A DNA stretch of 64,000 nt from Streptomyces sp. SN-593 (GTDB lineage: Bacteria > Actinomycetota > Actinomycetes > Streptomycetales > Streptomycetaceae). A model generated the notes under the pieces. It searched no databases. It saw nothing but the letters and a program-made list of their open reading frames with translations, and had not been told where the DNA came from. The DNA is taken from the NCBI RefSeq assembly GCF_016756395.1, contig NZ_AP018365.1:124001-188000 (forward strand). The letters are read 5' to 3'. Numbering within the stretch: position 1 is the stretch's first letter; every line of letters starts with the position of its first letter. The position numbers and the translations under genes are program-made. Of this stretch, positions 35,859-44,527 are shown piece by piece.

Positions 35859-37103
35859 ATGGATCTGCTGACGGCACTGGTGGACAAGGGTCTGCGACGC
35901 GAGTCGCCGACGCGGGACGAGGCACTCGCGGTCCTCGCGACCTCCGACGACGAACTGCTGGACGTGGTGGCGGCGGCGGGCCGGGTGCGCCGGGAGTGGT
36001 TCGGCCGCCGGGTCAAGCTCAACTACCTGGTGAACCTCAAGTCCGGCCTGTGCCCGGAGGACTGCTCGTACTGCTCGCAGCGCCTCGGCTCGAAGGCCGA
36101 CATCCTCAAGTACACCTGGTTGAAACCGGACGAGGCGGTCGCGGCGGCCACGGCGGGGGTCTCCGGCGGCGCGAAGCGGGTCTGCCTGGTGGCCAGCGGG
36201 CGCGGGCCGACCGACCGGGACGTGGACCGGGTCTCCCGGACCATCGAGGCCATCAAGGACGGCAACGAGGGCGTGGAGGTGTGCGCGTGCCTGGGCCTGC
36301 TCTCCGGCGACCAGGCCGAGCGGCTGCGGGCCGCGGGCGCGGACGCGTACAACCACAACCTCAACACCTCCGAGGGGACGTACGCGGACATCACCACCAC
36401 GCACACCTACGCCGACCGGGTGGACACGGTGCGGCAGGCGCAGGCGGCGGGCCTGTCGGCGTGCTCCGGGCTGATCGCGGGGATGGGCGAGAGCGACGCG
36501 GACCTGGTGGACGTGGTGTTCTCGTTGCGCGCGCTGGACCCGGACTCGGTGCCGGTCAACTTCCTGATCCCGTTCGAGGGCACCCCCCTGGCGAAGGAGT
36601 GGAACCTCACGCCGCAGCGGTGCCTGCGCATCCTGGCGATGGTGCGGTTCGTCTGCCCCGACGTGGAGGTGCGGCTGGCCGGCGGGCGCGAGGTGCACCT
36701 GCGCAGCATGCAGCCGCTCGCGCTGCACCTGGTCAACTCGATCTTCCTCGGCGACTACCTGACGAGTGAGGGGCAGGCGGGGCAGGCCGACCTCGACATG
36801 ATCGCGGACGCGGGCTTCGAGGTGGAGGGCGCGGACACCACGACGCTGCCCGCGCACCGGCGCGGCGGCGAGGCGCCCGCGGGCGCCGGTGGGGATGCGG
36901 GTGCGGGCTGCGGCGCGCACGACACGGCGTGCGGGTCCTGCGCGCACGACGGCGTGCCGGCGCAGGCGGCCACGGCTACGGCTACGGCTACGGCCGCTCC
37001 CGTCGCCTCCTCCTCGGGTTCCGCCTCCGGCACGGGTGCCCGGACGGACCTGGTGGCCGTGCGCCGGCGCGGCGCGGGAACGGACTTGCCGCCCAATGCC
37101 TGA
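35859..37103 (+). CDS. bioB: biotin synthase
   Basis: The radical-SAM enzyme converts dethiobiotin to biotin. The SAM cluster is in [14 protein letters not shown] (CxxxCxxC), and other family motifs are [33 protein letters not shown] and [20 protein letters not shown] precedes ATG 35859. At 414 residues it is longer than most BioB proteins: the last ~75 residues include a Cys-rich patch ([16 protein letters not shown]) and an Ala-Thr repeat. bioA overlaps its 3' end by 8 bp. Confidence 0.97.
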   Translation: MDLLTALVDKGLRRESPTRDEALAVLATSDDELLDVVAAAGRVRREWFGRRVKLNYLVNLKSGLCPEDCSYCSQRLGSKADILKYTWLKPDEAVAAATAGVSGGAKRVCLVASGRGPTDRDVDRVSRTIEAIKDGNEGVEVCACLGLLSGDQAERLRAAGADAYNHNLNTSEGTYADITTTHTYADRVDTVRQAQAAGLSACSGLIAGMGESDADLVDVVFSLRALDPDSVPVNFLIPFEGTPLAKEWNLTPQRCLRILAMVRFVCPDVEVRLAGGREVHLRSMQPLALHLVNSIFLGDYLTSEGQAGQADLDMIADAGFEVEGADTTTLPAHRRGGEAPAGAGGDAGAGCGAHDTACGSCAHDGVPAQAATATATATAAPVASSSGSASGTGARTDLVAVRRRGAGTDLPPNA

Positions 37104-38400
37104 GCCGCTCCCCGTCGACGTGCTGCTGGACCTGGACCGGCGGCACGTCTGGCACCCGTACGGCCCGATGCCCGGCCGCCAGGAACCGCTGGTGGTCGAG
37201 TCGGCGTCGGGCGTACGGCTGCGGCTGGCCGCGCCCGCGCAGGGCAGGACCGAACTCGTGGACGGCATGGCGTCGTGGTGGTCGGCGATCCACGGCTACC
37301 GGCACCCGGCGCTCGACGAGGCCGCCCGCGCGCAGTTGGACCGGATGAGCCACGTCATGTTCGGCGGGCTCACCCACGAGCCGGCGGTGCGGCTGGCGGC
37401 GCGCCTGGTCGAGATCACGCCGGCCCCGCTGCGGCACGTCTTCCTCGCGGACTCCGGCTCGGTGTCGGTCGAGGTGGCGCTCAAGATGTGCCTCCAGTAC
37501 TGGCGTTCGCTGGGGCGGCCGGGCAAGCGGCGGCTGCTGACGTGGCGCGGCGGGTACCACGGCGACACCTGGCAGCCGATGTCGGTATGTGACCCGGACG
37601 GCGGTATGCACCATCTTTGGTCCGGTGTGCTACAGGAGCAGGTCTTCGCGGACACCCCGCCGCCGGGGTTCGACGCCGAACCGTCTGAGGAGTACGCGGC
37701 ACACCTGCGCGAACTGATCGGGCGTCACGCGGACGAGCTGGCCGCGGTCGTGGTGGAGCCCGTGGTCCAGGGCGCGGGCGGGATGGCCTTCCACTCCCCT
37801 GCGTACCTGCGGGTGCTGCGGGAGGCGTGCGACGAGCACGACGTGCTCCTCGTCCTCGACGAGATCGCCACCGGGTTCGGCCGTACCGGGCGGCTGTTCG
37901 CCGCCGAGCACGCGGGGATCTCGCCCGACGTCATGTGCGTGGGCAAGGCGCTCACCGGCGGGTACGTCTCCCTGGCCGCGGCCCTGTGCACCTCCCGGGT
38001 GGCCGAGGGGATCTCGCGCGGCGAGGTGCCGGTGCTCGCGCACGGCCCGACGTTCATGGGGAACCCGCTCGCCGCGGCCGTGGCGAACGCCTCGCTGGAG
38101 GTGCTGCTCGCCCAGGACTGGGCGACCGAGGTGAAGCGGATCGAGGCGGGGCTGCGCGAAGGACTCGCGCCCGCGGCCGGGTCGCCCGGGGTGCGCGACG
38201 TCCGCGTGCTCGGGGCGATCGGGGTGGTCCAGCTCGACCACCCCGTCGACGTGGACGCCGCCACCCGCGCCGCGGTCCGCGCGGGCGTGTGGCTGCGCCC
38301 CTTCCGCGACCTCGTCTACGCCATGCCGCCGTACGTCACCGGCGACGACGACGTCGCCCGGATCGCGGCCGCCATCGTGTCCGCCTCCGCCGCCGGCTGA
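37096..38400 (+). CDS. bioA: adenosylmethionine-8-amino-7-oxononanoate aminotransferase
   Basis: The 434-residue class III aminotransferase transfers the amino group of S-adenosylmethionine to KAPA, giving DAPA. Typical segments are [85 protein letters not shown] and the PLP lysine in [18 protein letters not shown] 37096 lies inside the bioB end. A strong bidirectional terminator follows, so bioD is not in this transcript. Confidence 0.97.
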   Translation: MPEPLPVDVLLDLDRRHVWHPYGPMPGRQEPLVVESASGVRLRLAAPAQGRTELVDGMASWWSAIHGYRHPALDEAARAQLDRMSHVMFGGLTHEPAVRLAARLVEITPAPLRHVFLADSGSVSVEVALKMCLQYWRSLGRPGKRRLLTWRGGYHGDTWQPMSVCDPDGGMHHLWSGVLQEQVFADTPPPGFDAEPSEEYAAHLRELIGRHADELAAVVVEPVVQGAGGMAFHSPAYLRVLREACDEHDVLLVLDEIATGFGRTGRLFAAEHAGISPDVMCVGKALTGGYVSLAAALCTSRVAEGISRGEVPVLAHGPTFMGNPLAAAVANASLEVLLAQDWATEVKRIEAGLREGLAPAAGSPGVRDVRVLGAIGVVQLDHPVDVDAATRAAVRAGVWLRPFRDLVYAMPPYVTGDDDVARIAAAIVSASAAG

Positions 38401-38454
38401 CCCGGCGCGCACTCCGGCCCCGCCCCGCCCCGCGCGCCCGTGCCGGGCCCGGTG

Positions 38455-38486
38455 ACCGTACCGCCCGCCGGCGCGGGCGGTACGGT
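38455..38486. terminator. strong bidirectional terminator after bioA
   Basis: A perfect 13-bp stem (38455-38467 with 38474-38486) and a 6-nt CCGGCG loop separates bioA from the convergent SDR gene. Confidence 0.85.
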
Positions 38487-38521
38487 GACGGCGGGCCGGG
38501 CGGCGCTCGGCGGACGTCGGT

Positions 38522-39454
38522 TCAGGCGGAGGGGAAGTCGGTGGCGGGGGCGTCGGCCGCGGTGGCGTCGAGGTCGGCGCGCAGCGCCTCGACCTTGGCG
38601 GTGGCGTACGCGTGGGCGTCGGAGCCCAGGATCTGGCGCAGCGGTCCGTCGGTCGCGGCTCGGCGGATGATCGCCGCCGCTCCCTTGACGGGGTCGCCGA
38701 GCTGGTGGCCCTGCAGCCTGATGTGGTCCTCCACCATGGCGCGCACGGCCGGGTAGTGCGCGGACGTCTGCGCGGGCAGCGCCAGCGAGTCCGGTGTCAG
38801 GAAGGACGTGCGGAAGTAGCCCGGCTCGACGAGGGTGACCTTGACGCCGAACTCCTCCACCTCGGCGGCCAGCGCCTCGGTGAGCCCTTCCAGCGCGAAC
38901 TTGCCCGCGCAGTACAGGGCCCAGCCGGGCACCGCGGTGAGGCCGAGCACCGACGAGACGTTCACGACGCGGCCTCCGCGCTGCGCCCGCAGGACCGGCA
39001 GCGCCGCGCGCAGCACGTTCCACACGCCGACGACCTGGACGTCGAGCATGTCGCGCACCTCCTTGTCGCCGGTCTCCTCGACCGCGCCCAGGAAGCCGTA
39101 GCCCGCGTTGTTGACCACGACGTCCAGGCGGCCGAAGCGGTCGACGGCCCGGCCCACGGCGTCGGCGACCTGGTTCTCCTCGGTCAGGTCGACCGTCAGC
39201 GGCAGCAGGCGGCCGGTGTCGGCGCCCTCGCCCAGGGCGGCGGTCAGCCGCTCGGCGGACCGCGTGGTGGCGGCGACGCTGCCGCCCTGGGCGAGTACCT
39301 GCCGGACCAGTTCGAGCCCCAGGCCGCGGGACGCGCCGGTGACGAACCACGTTCCGGGCGCGCCGGAGGTGCCGGATACCGGGGCGGCAGGGGCAGCGGA
39401 CGGGGCGGCGCCGGAGGCGGGGGCGGGAGCGGGGACACGGGCGGGGGAAGTCAT
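38522..39454 (-). CDS. short-chain dehydrogenase/reductase
   Basis: The 310-residue classical SDR has TWFVTGASRGLGLELVRQV, VVVNNAGYGFLGAVEE, VVNVSSVLGLTAVPGWALYC with the YxxxK in YCAGK, and a PGYFRTSF loop. About 32 low-complexity residues precede the domain. It is divergent from an HTH regulator that likely controls it. Related SDRs next to MmyB-type regulators are common in streptomycetes; the substrate is unknown. The pair lies between bioA and bioD. Confidence 0.9.
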   Translation of the reverse strand: MTSPARVPAPAPASGAAPSAAPAAPVSGTSGAPGTWFVTGASRGLGLELVRQVLAQGGSVAATTRSAERLTAALGEGADTGRLLPLTVDLTEENQVADAVGRAVDRFGRLDVVVNNAGYGFLGAVEETGDKEVRDMLDVQVVGVWNVLRAALPVLRAQRGGRVVNVSSVLGLTAVPGWALYCAGKFALEGLTEALAAEVEEFGVKVTLVEPGYFRTSFLTPDSLALPAQTSAHYPAVRAMVEDHIRLQGHQLGDPVKGAAAIIRRAATDGPLRQILGSDAHAYATAKVEALRADLDATAADAPATDFPSA

Positions 39455-39468
39455 GGCGATCCTTCGAG

Positions 39469-39495
39469 GTGCGGAGTGTGCGGAGTGTGCGGAGT
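39469..39495. repeat. 9-bp tandem repeat upstream of SDR gene
   Basis: GTGCGGAGT is present three times in tandem (39469-39477, 39478-39486, 39487-39495), only 15 bp upstream of the SDR start codon, and TGCGGAG recurs near 39502. It may be an operator array or a slippage product. Confidence 0.75.
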
Positions 39496-39694
39496 CTGAG
39501 ATGCGGAGCACGGAGTGGAGCCGGGCGCCGGCCGGATCGGAAGCGCGATCCGGCGCCGACATCCAATGTGGGCCCGTTCCACGGCCCCGCGGCCGTCATG
39601 ATCGGCCCCACCGGACCTGGGCCCGGGCTGACCAGGACGGACAGACCCACCCGGCGCGCCCGCCGCCGCCGGGGCGTGGGCCACACTGGAACCC

Positions 39695-40573
39695 ATGGCC
39701 GCCCTCAACCGCGAACTGTCCGACTTCCTCAGGCGCGCCCGCGCCCAGTGCGACCCGGCGCGGTCCGGCCTGCCGCCGGACGGGCGGGTCCGGCGCGTCC
39801 CGGGGCTGCGGCGCGAGGAGGTCGCCCGCCTGGCCGGCGTCTCCGCCGACTACTACGCCCGTCTCGAACAGGGCCGCAGGATCACCCCCTCCCCCGCCGC
39901 CGTCGAGGCTGTCGGCCAGGCGCTCGGGCTCGACGCCGCCGGGCAGGCGCATCTCCACGACCTCATCGGGGCCGGCACCGCTCCGGCCCGCACCCGCGCT
40001 CCGGGCGTGCAGCGCCTGCGGCCGGGCCTCCACCAGTTGCTGGACTCCCTGGACGGCACCCCCGCCCTCGTGCTCGGCCACCGGGCCGACGTCCTGGGCA
40101 CCAACCGGTTGGCCCGGGCCCTGTTCGCCGACTTCGACGCCATGCCGGCCGGTGTACGGAACTACGCCCGCTGGCTCTTCCTCGACCAGGACGCGCGCGC
40201 CCTCTTCGTCGACTGGGAGGTGCAGGCCCGGGCCGCCGTGGAGAGCCTGCGTCTGGACGCCGGGCGCGACCACGACGACCGGGGCGCCCGGGAGCTCGTC
40301 GCGGAACTCAGGGAGCGCAGCGAGGACTTCGACCGCTGGTGGCGCCGGCACCGCGTCCACCAGCGCACCCACGGGTCGAAGCGGCTCCGCCACCCCCTGG
40401 TGGGCGAACTCACCGTCGAGTACGAGACGGTCGTCCTGCCCGGCGACACCGGGACGGCGCTGTACCTCTACACCGCCGAGGCCGGGTCGGCGTCCCGCCA
40501 GGCGCTCGACCTGCTCGCCTCCTGGACGATGACCCGGGACCCGGGCGACCGCCCGGAGCAGCGCCGCGTGTGA
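39695..40573 (+). CDS. HTH regulator with MmyB-like ligand-binding domain
   Basis: The 292-residue protein has an XRE HTH (LRREEVARLAGVSADYYARL, residues ~38-57, then EQGRRITPSPAAVEAVG) and a C-terminal MmyB-like domain (DGTPALVLGHRADVLGTNRL, RWLFLDQDARALFVDWEVQA, WWRRHRVHQRTHGSKRLRHP). Family members bind hydrophobic or fatty-acid-like ligands and often regulate a divergent SDR gene, as here. There is no sign that it controls biotin genes. Confidence 0.92.
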   Translation: MAALNRELSDFLRRARAQCDPARSGLPPDGRVRRVPGLRREEVARLAGVSADYYARLEQGRRITPSPAAVEAVGQALGLDAAGQAHLHDLIGAGTAPARTRAPGVQRLRPGLHQLLDSLDGTPALVLGHRADVLGTNRLARALFADFDAMPAGVRNYARWLFLDQDARALFVDWEVQARAAVESLRLDAGRDHDDRGARELVAELRERSEDFDRWWRRHRVHQRTHGSKRLRHPLVGELTVEYETVVLPGDTGTALYLYTAEAGSASRQALDLLASWTMTRDPGDRPEQRRV

Positions 40574-40661
40574 CCCCGCGCAGGGCTCCCGCGGGGGCCC
40601 GGTTTGTGCGGGGCGGGGGGTGGGCGGGCATGCTGGGGGCTTTCCGAGGGGAGTTGCGGGT

Positions 40662-41393
40662 ATGGCGATCGTCGTGGTGACCGGGACCGGCACCGAGGTG
40701 GGCAAGACGGTGGCGACGGCGGCGGTCGCCGCCGCGTCGCTGGCGCAGGGGCTGAGCGTGGCGGTGCTCAAGCCGGCACAGACCGGGGTGGCTGAGGGGG
40801 AGCCGGGGGACGCCGCGGAGGTGGCGCGGCTGGCCGGCGAGGTGACGGCGGTCGAGCTGGCGCGGTACCCGGAGCCGCTGGCACCGGCGACCGCGGCGCG
40901 CCGCTCGGGCCGGCCGGCGGTGACCCCGGAGGAGATCGCGGAGGCCGCGGCGAAGCTGTCCGCGGTCCACGACGTGGTGCTGGTGGAGGGCGCCGGGGGC
41001 CTGCTGGTGCGCTACGACGAGAAGGACTCCACGCTGGCGGACGCGGCGTCGCTGCTGCACGCGGGGGTGCTGCTGGTCGCGCAGGCGGGGCTGGGCACGC
41101 TCAACGCGACGGCGCTGACCGCGGAGGCGATGCGCACGCGCAGGATCACCTGCCTCGGGGTGATCATCGGGAGCTGGGCGGCCGAGCCGGGGCTCGCCGA
41201 GCGCTGCAACGTGGCGGACCTGCCGCAGTCGGCGGGCGCCCCGCTGCTCGGCGCCCTCCCGCAGGGTGCCGGGGCCCTGTCGCCCGACGCCTTCCGTACC
41301 GCGGCACGCGACTGGCTCGCCCCGCAGCTCGGCGGCGTGTGGGACCAGGACGCCTTCGCACGCGTCTACGGGCCGCCCGCCGCCCGGGCGTAG
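40662..41393 (+). CDS. bioD: dethiobiotin synthetase
   Basis: The 243-residue ATP-dependent carboxylase closes the ureido ring of dethiobiotin. It has the P-loop VVTGTGTEVGKTVATAAVAA, KPAQTGV, LARYPEPLAPATAA, VLVEGAGGLLVRYDE and CLGVIIGSW. GAGGGGAG lies 9 bases before ATG 40662. It is separated from bioA by the SDR/HTH pair and must have its own promoter or be read from the HTH gene 88 bp upstream. A terminator hairpin follows. Confidence 0.95.
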   Translation: MAIVVVTGTGTEVGKTVATAAVAAASLAQGLSVAVLKPAQTGVAEGEPGDAAEVARLAGEVTAVELARYPEPLAPATAARRSGRPAVTPEEIAEAAAKLSAVHDVVLVEGAGGLLVRYDEKDSTLADAASLLHAGVLLVAQAGLGTLNATALTAEAMRTRRITCLGVIIGSWAAEPGLAERCNVADLPQSAGAPLLGALPQGAGALSPDAFRTAARDWLAPQLGGVWDQDAFARVYGPPAARA

Positions 41394-41409
41394 CCCCGGC
41401 CCGGCCCCG

Positions 41410-41448
41410 CCGACCGCGGAGACGGTCCGCCCCCGGCTCCGCGGTCGG
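41410..41448. terminator. bidirectional terminator after bioD
   Basis: A perfect 12-bp stem (41410-41421 with 41437-41448) and 15-nt loop lies between bioD and the convergent Fic-like toxin gene. Confidence 0.7.
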
Positions 41449-41498
41449 GGAAACGGGGGGGCACAGAACGAGCCCAGGGCAGGCGCGGGGCGGTGCCG

Positions 41499-41870
41499 TC
41501 AGCGGGTCCAGGCGCGCAGCTCGCCGGCGATGCGCTCGACGCCGACTCCGCCGTCCTTGATCAACCGGGCCAGGTCGCGGACCTGTTCGGGCGAGGTGGT
41601 GACCTTCCGGCCCTCCGCGACGAGGTAGGCGTAGGCGACGGCGGTGGCGAACAGGGCGTTCGACCGCTCCAGGGCCGGGACGTGCAGCAGTAACTGGAGG
41701 AGGGCTGCGGCCCGCAGGTGCTCGTCGTCGTAGACGGGGCGGCCGAATATCTCGGCTCGGTGCCGGCTCACGGCGGCGACGAGCGCGCCCCAGTCGGTGA
41801 CCTGCGGGTCCCCCGGTGTGTTGTGCTCGGCGACCATCAGCAGCCACGCGAGGTCGATCCGCAGGGTCAA
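41499..41870 (-). CDS. Fic/Doc-like toxin with degenerate active-site motif
   Basis: The 123-residue helical protein resembles Doc toxins in size and order: the substrate flap region (GRPVYDDEHLRAAALLQLLL) is followed by HVPALERSNALFATAVAYAY where canonical Fic proteins have HxFx(D/E)GNKR. The His is kept but the phosphate-binding GNKR loop is replaced by LERSN. It starts with TTG overlapping the antitoxin stop (TTGA). Similar Streptomyces proteins are annotated as Fic family toxin components. Whether it can transfer phosphate or AMP is doubtful. Confidence 0.75.
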   Translation of the reverse strand: MTLRIDLAWLLMVAEHNTPGDPQVTDWGALVAAVSRHRAEIFGRPVYDDEHLRAAALLQLLLHVPALERSNALFATAVAYAYLVAEGRKVTTSPEQVRDLARLIKDGGVGVERIAGELRAWTR

Positions 41871-42103
41871 CGGGCGCCTTCCCCGGTGCGGGGGGCGTCG
41901 CCGAACTCCTCTTCGAAGACCGCTTCGTAGCGCTTCATGAAGTCGGCCGCGGCCTGGACGAACGCCCGGCCGTTCTCCCCCTCGTCCTGCCGGACGAGCT
42001 CCTCGATGTAGCGGTTCACGCTGATGCCGCGCTGCGAGGCGCGTTCCCGCGCCGTCTCCGCGGTGGCTTCCTCCACCCGCACGTTCAACTGGGTCTTCGC
42101 CAT
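41867..42103 (-). CDS. ribbon-helix-helix antitoxin
   Basis: The 78-residue protein begins AKTQLNVRVEEATAETARER and continues ASQRGISVNRYIEELV, an Arc/CopG-type ribbon-helix-helix. The acidic C-terminal part (FMKRYEAVFEEEFGDAPRTG) is the likely toxin-wrapping segment. It is upstream of and overlaps the Fic-like toxin gene, the order expected of type II antitoxins. A perfect palindrome sits just upstream of its start. Confidence 0.82.
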   Translation of the reverse strand: MAKTQLNVRVEEATAETARERASQRGISVNRYIEELVRQDEGENGRAFVQAAADFMKRYEAVFEEEFGDAPRTGEGAR

Positions 42104-42112
42104 GGGTCCACG

Positions 42113-42130
42113 CTAGCGCTCGGGCGCTAG
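42113..42130. promoter_or_regulatory. operator palindrome of the RHH/Fic pair
   Basis: CTAGCGC-N4-GCGCTAG is a perfect inverted repeat (42113-42130) located 10 bp upstream of the antitoxin ATG, partly repeated by TAGCG at 42131-42135. It is the likely autoregulatory site of the ribbon-helix-helix protein. Confidence 0.7.
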
Positions 42131-42268
42131 TAGCGGCAAGAGCACGCTCTCGGCCCGGGCGGGGAACCGTACGGTGGCGATCCGGGACGGTGGCGGTCCG
42201 GGACGGTGGCGTGTCTCGTATCGCGGAAACGGGCAGGGCACGGCGGGCGGGGCTGCTTGGCTGGGCGT

Positions 42269-42691
42269 ATGAACGATCTTCGGATACGGTCGGCCGCCCC
42301 GGCCGACGCCGCCGCCGTCCTGGCCTTCTGGCAGGTGGCGGCGGAGGGCACCAGCATCAGCGACGACGAGGCCGGGGTGGTCGGGCTGGTCGCCCGGGAC
42401 CCGGAGGCACTGCTGCTCGCGGAGCGGGACGGGGTGCTGGTCGGGTCGGTGATCGCCGGGTTCGACGGGTGGCGGTGCCACCTGTACCGCCTGGCGGTTC
42501 ACCCGGAGGTACGGAGGCAGGGGGTGGCGCGGGCGCTGCTGGAGGCCGCGGAGGAACGGTTCCTCGCGGTCGGGGGGCGGCGCGGCGACGCGATGGTGCT
42601 GGTGGCGAACGAGCGGGCGCAGCACGCGTGGCGGGCGAGCGGGTACCTGCCGGAGGAGCGGTGGCGGAGATGGACCAAGCGGTTGCGCTAG
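42269..42691 (+). CDS. GNAT family N-acetyltransferase
   Basis: The 140-residue protein is one GNAT domain: LRIRSAAPADAAAVLAFWQV, ALLLAERDGVLVGSVIAGFD, the acetyl-CoA loop in RLAVHPEVRRQGVARALLEA (RRQGVA) and NERAQHAWRASGYLPEERW. ATG 42269 starts the normal N-terminus; the substrate is not known. It is followed by the 111-bp tandem repeat. Confidence 0.9.
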   Translation: MNDLRIRSAAPADAAAVLAFWQVAAEGTSISDDEAGVVGLVARDPEALLLAERDGVLVGSVIAGFDGWRCHLYRLAVHPEVRRQGVARALLEAAEERFLAVGGRRGDAMVLVANERAQHAWRASGYLPEERWRRWTKRLR

Positions 42692-42738
42692 CGCTGGGCT
42701 CGGGCGGACCCGCCCGGGTGCCCTGTCCTGTCGGTTCC

Positions 42739-43095
42739 GGGACCACCCCTGGTCGGGCCCGGCCGCGCCGCTCCCCCGCGCCCCCTTCCGGGCACCCACA
42801 TCCCACGGCACCCCACACCCCCACCCGGCCGACCCATACCGCCGACTCCAGGACCACCCCTGGTCGGGGGCCGGCCGCGCCGCTCCCCGCACCCCCACCC
42901 GGGCACCCACATCCCACAGCACCCCACACCCCCACCCGACCGACCCATACCGCCGACTCCAGGACCACCCCCGGTCAGGGGCCGACCGCGCCGCTCCCCG
43001 CACCCCCACCCGGGCACCCACATCCCACAGCACCCCACACCCCCACCCGGCCGACCCATACCGCCGACTCCAGGACCACCCCCGGTCAGGGGCCG
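42739..43095. repeat. 111-bp tandem repeat, three copies plus a partial fourth
   Basis: Units start at 42739, 42850, 42961 and 43072 (the last only ~24 bp). Copies two and three are nearly identical; the first is more diverged. Each opens with a small hairpin (GACCACCCC followed by TGGTC or CGGTC) and contains C-runs whose complement reads GGGTGGGGGTGTGGGG and then GGG twice more, a G-quadruplex pattern on the minus strand. The 477-bp region between the GNAT and the CBS-domain gene has no convincing coding frame, though 111 bp is a whole number of codons. Confidence 0.95.
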
Positions 43096-43168
43096 GGCGT
43101 GCCCCCGGGAGGGCTTCTCGTGGTGCGGGGAAGGAGGTGGGGGTTGATCATGGGGGCGAGGTGGTGGG

Positions 43169-44527
43169 ATGACGGAGACGGTGCTGGTGGCGGTGGCGCT
43201 GCTGCTCACCTTCGTGTGCGGGGTGTTCGTCGCGGCGGAGTTCTCACTGACCACCGTGGAACGCGGCGAGCTGGAGCGGGCGGTCGCGGCCGGGGAGCGC
43301 GGGGCGGCCGCGGCGTTGGGAGCCGTGCGGTCGCTGACCGTGCAGTTGTCGGGCGCGCAGCTCGGGATCACCGTGACGGGACTGGTCATCGGCATGCTGG
43401 CCGAGTCGTCCGTGGCGAAACTGCTGCGCGGGCCGCTGCGGGCCGCCGGCCTGCCGTCCTCCGCGGCGGCGTCGCTCGCCCTGGTGCTGGGCACCGCGCT
43501 GTCCACGGTGGCGTTGATGGTCATCGGCGAACTGGTGCCGAAGAACTGGGCCATCACGCACCCGCTGGCGGTGGCGAGGCGGGTGGCCGCACCCCAGCGG
43601 GCGTTCAGCAGCGCGTTCGGCCCGCTGATCCGGCACCTCAACAACACCGCCAACCGGGTGCTCCGCCGGATGGGCCTGGAACCGGCCGAGGAACTGGCCT
43701 CCGCCCGCGGACCGCAGGAACTGCGGGCACTCGCCCGGCACTCCGCGAAGGCGGGCGCGCTGGAGCAGGACACCGCCGAGCTGTTCGTCCGGACCATCGG
43801 CCTGGGGGACCTCACCGCGCAGAACGTGATGACGCCCCGCGTGCAGGTCACCGCCCTGGAGGCACGCGCCACCGCAGAGGACGTCGCGAACGCCACCCGC
43901 GCCACCGGCCTGTCCCGCTTCCCGGTCTACCGCGGCACCCTCGACGCCGTGATCGGCACCGTGCACATCAAGGACGTGCTCGCCGTCCCCGGCGACCGCC
44001 GGGCCCGCGTACCGGTCACCGAGCTGCTGCGCGAGCCGATGCTCGTGCCCCACTCCCTCACGGTGGACCGGCTGCTCGACCGGTTCAGCGGCCGCCGCTC
44101 GATGGCGGTGGTGATCGACGAGTACGGCGGGACCGCCGGCGTCGCGACGCTGGAGGACATCGTCGAGGAGGTGGTCGGCGAGGTGCGCGACGAGCACGAC
44201 CCCTTCGAGGTGCCCGACCTGCGCTTCCTGCGCGAGGACCCGCTGGGCCGGCGGATCTACGACGCGGACGGCGCCGCCCGTACCGAGGACCGGCTGGAGC
44301 GGATCGGCCTGCACGCGCCCGACGGACCGTACGAGACGCTGGCCGGCCTCGTCGCCCAGCGGCTCGGGCGGATCCCGCGGCGCGGTGACGCGGTCGAGGT
44401 GGAGGGCTGGCGGATCGAGGTGACCGACGCGAGCGGGCGGCGGGCGGCGCGCGCCCGCCTGGTGTCGCCGCCGGGGGTTCCCGACGGCGAGGACCCGGCC
44501 GCCGACGGTGCGGAGCCGGCCCGGTGA
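43169..44527 (+). CDS. CNNM/CBS-domain (TlyC/CorC-like) membrane protein 1
   Basis: The 452-residue protein has an N-terminal CNNM transmembrane domain (LLLTFVCGVFVAAEFSLTTV; GAQLGITVTGLVIGMLAESS; VIGELVPKNWAI), a pair of CBS domains (VMTPRVQVTALEARATAEDV; VVIDEYGGTAGVATLEDIVE) and a CorC_HlyC C-terminal domain (LERIGLHAPDGPYETLAGLV). Members are linked to magnesium or cobalt transport and are often labelled hemolysin family. The next gene overlaps it by 4 bp and encodes a shorter paralogue. Confidence 0.93.
   Translation: MTETVLVAVALLLTFVCGVFVAAEFSLTTVERGELERAVAAGERGAAAALGAVRSLTVQLSGAQLGITVTGLVIGMLAESSVAKLLRGPLRAAGLPSSAAASLALVLGTALSTVALMVIGELVPKNWAITHPLAVARRVAAPQRAFSSAFGPLIRHLNNTANRVLRRMGLEPAEELASARGPQELRALARHSAKAGALEQDTAELFVRTIGLGDLTAQNVMTPRVQVTALEARATAEDVANATRATGLSRFPVYRGTLDAVIGTVHIKDVLAVPGDRRARVPVTELLREPMLVPHSLTVDRLLDRFSGRRSMAVVIDEYGGTAGVATLEDIVEEVVGEVRDEHDPFEVPDLRFLREDPLGRRIYDADGAARTEDRLERIGLHAPDGPYETLAGLVAQRLGRIPRRGDAVEVEGWRIEVTDASGRRAARARLVSPPGVPDGEDPAADGAEPAR

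Noticed and set aside
34518..37268. Extension of the bioF frame to 37268 as a large fusion protein.
   Set aside because: The extension is antisense to bioB and bioA; the bioF domain starts at GTG 35738.
42692..43168. A CRISPR array at the 111-bp repeats.
   Set aside because: The units are directly adjacent and repeat as a whole, with no spacers and no cas genes nearby.
42688..43905. A minus-strand repeat protein with Gly/Trp/Met 37-residue units.
   Set aside because: The repeats are at DNA level, all frames stay open, and the frame continues antisense into the CNNM gene; no ribosome site or conserved motif supports it.
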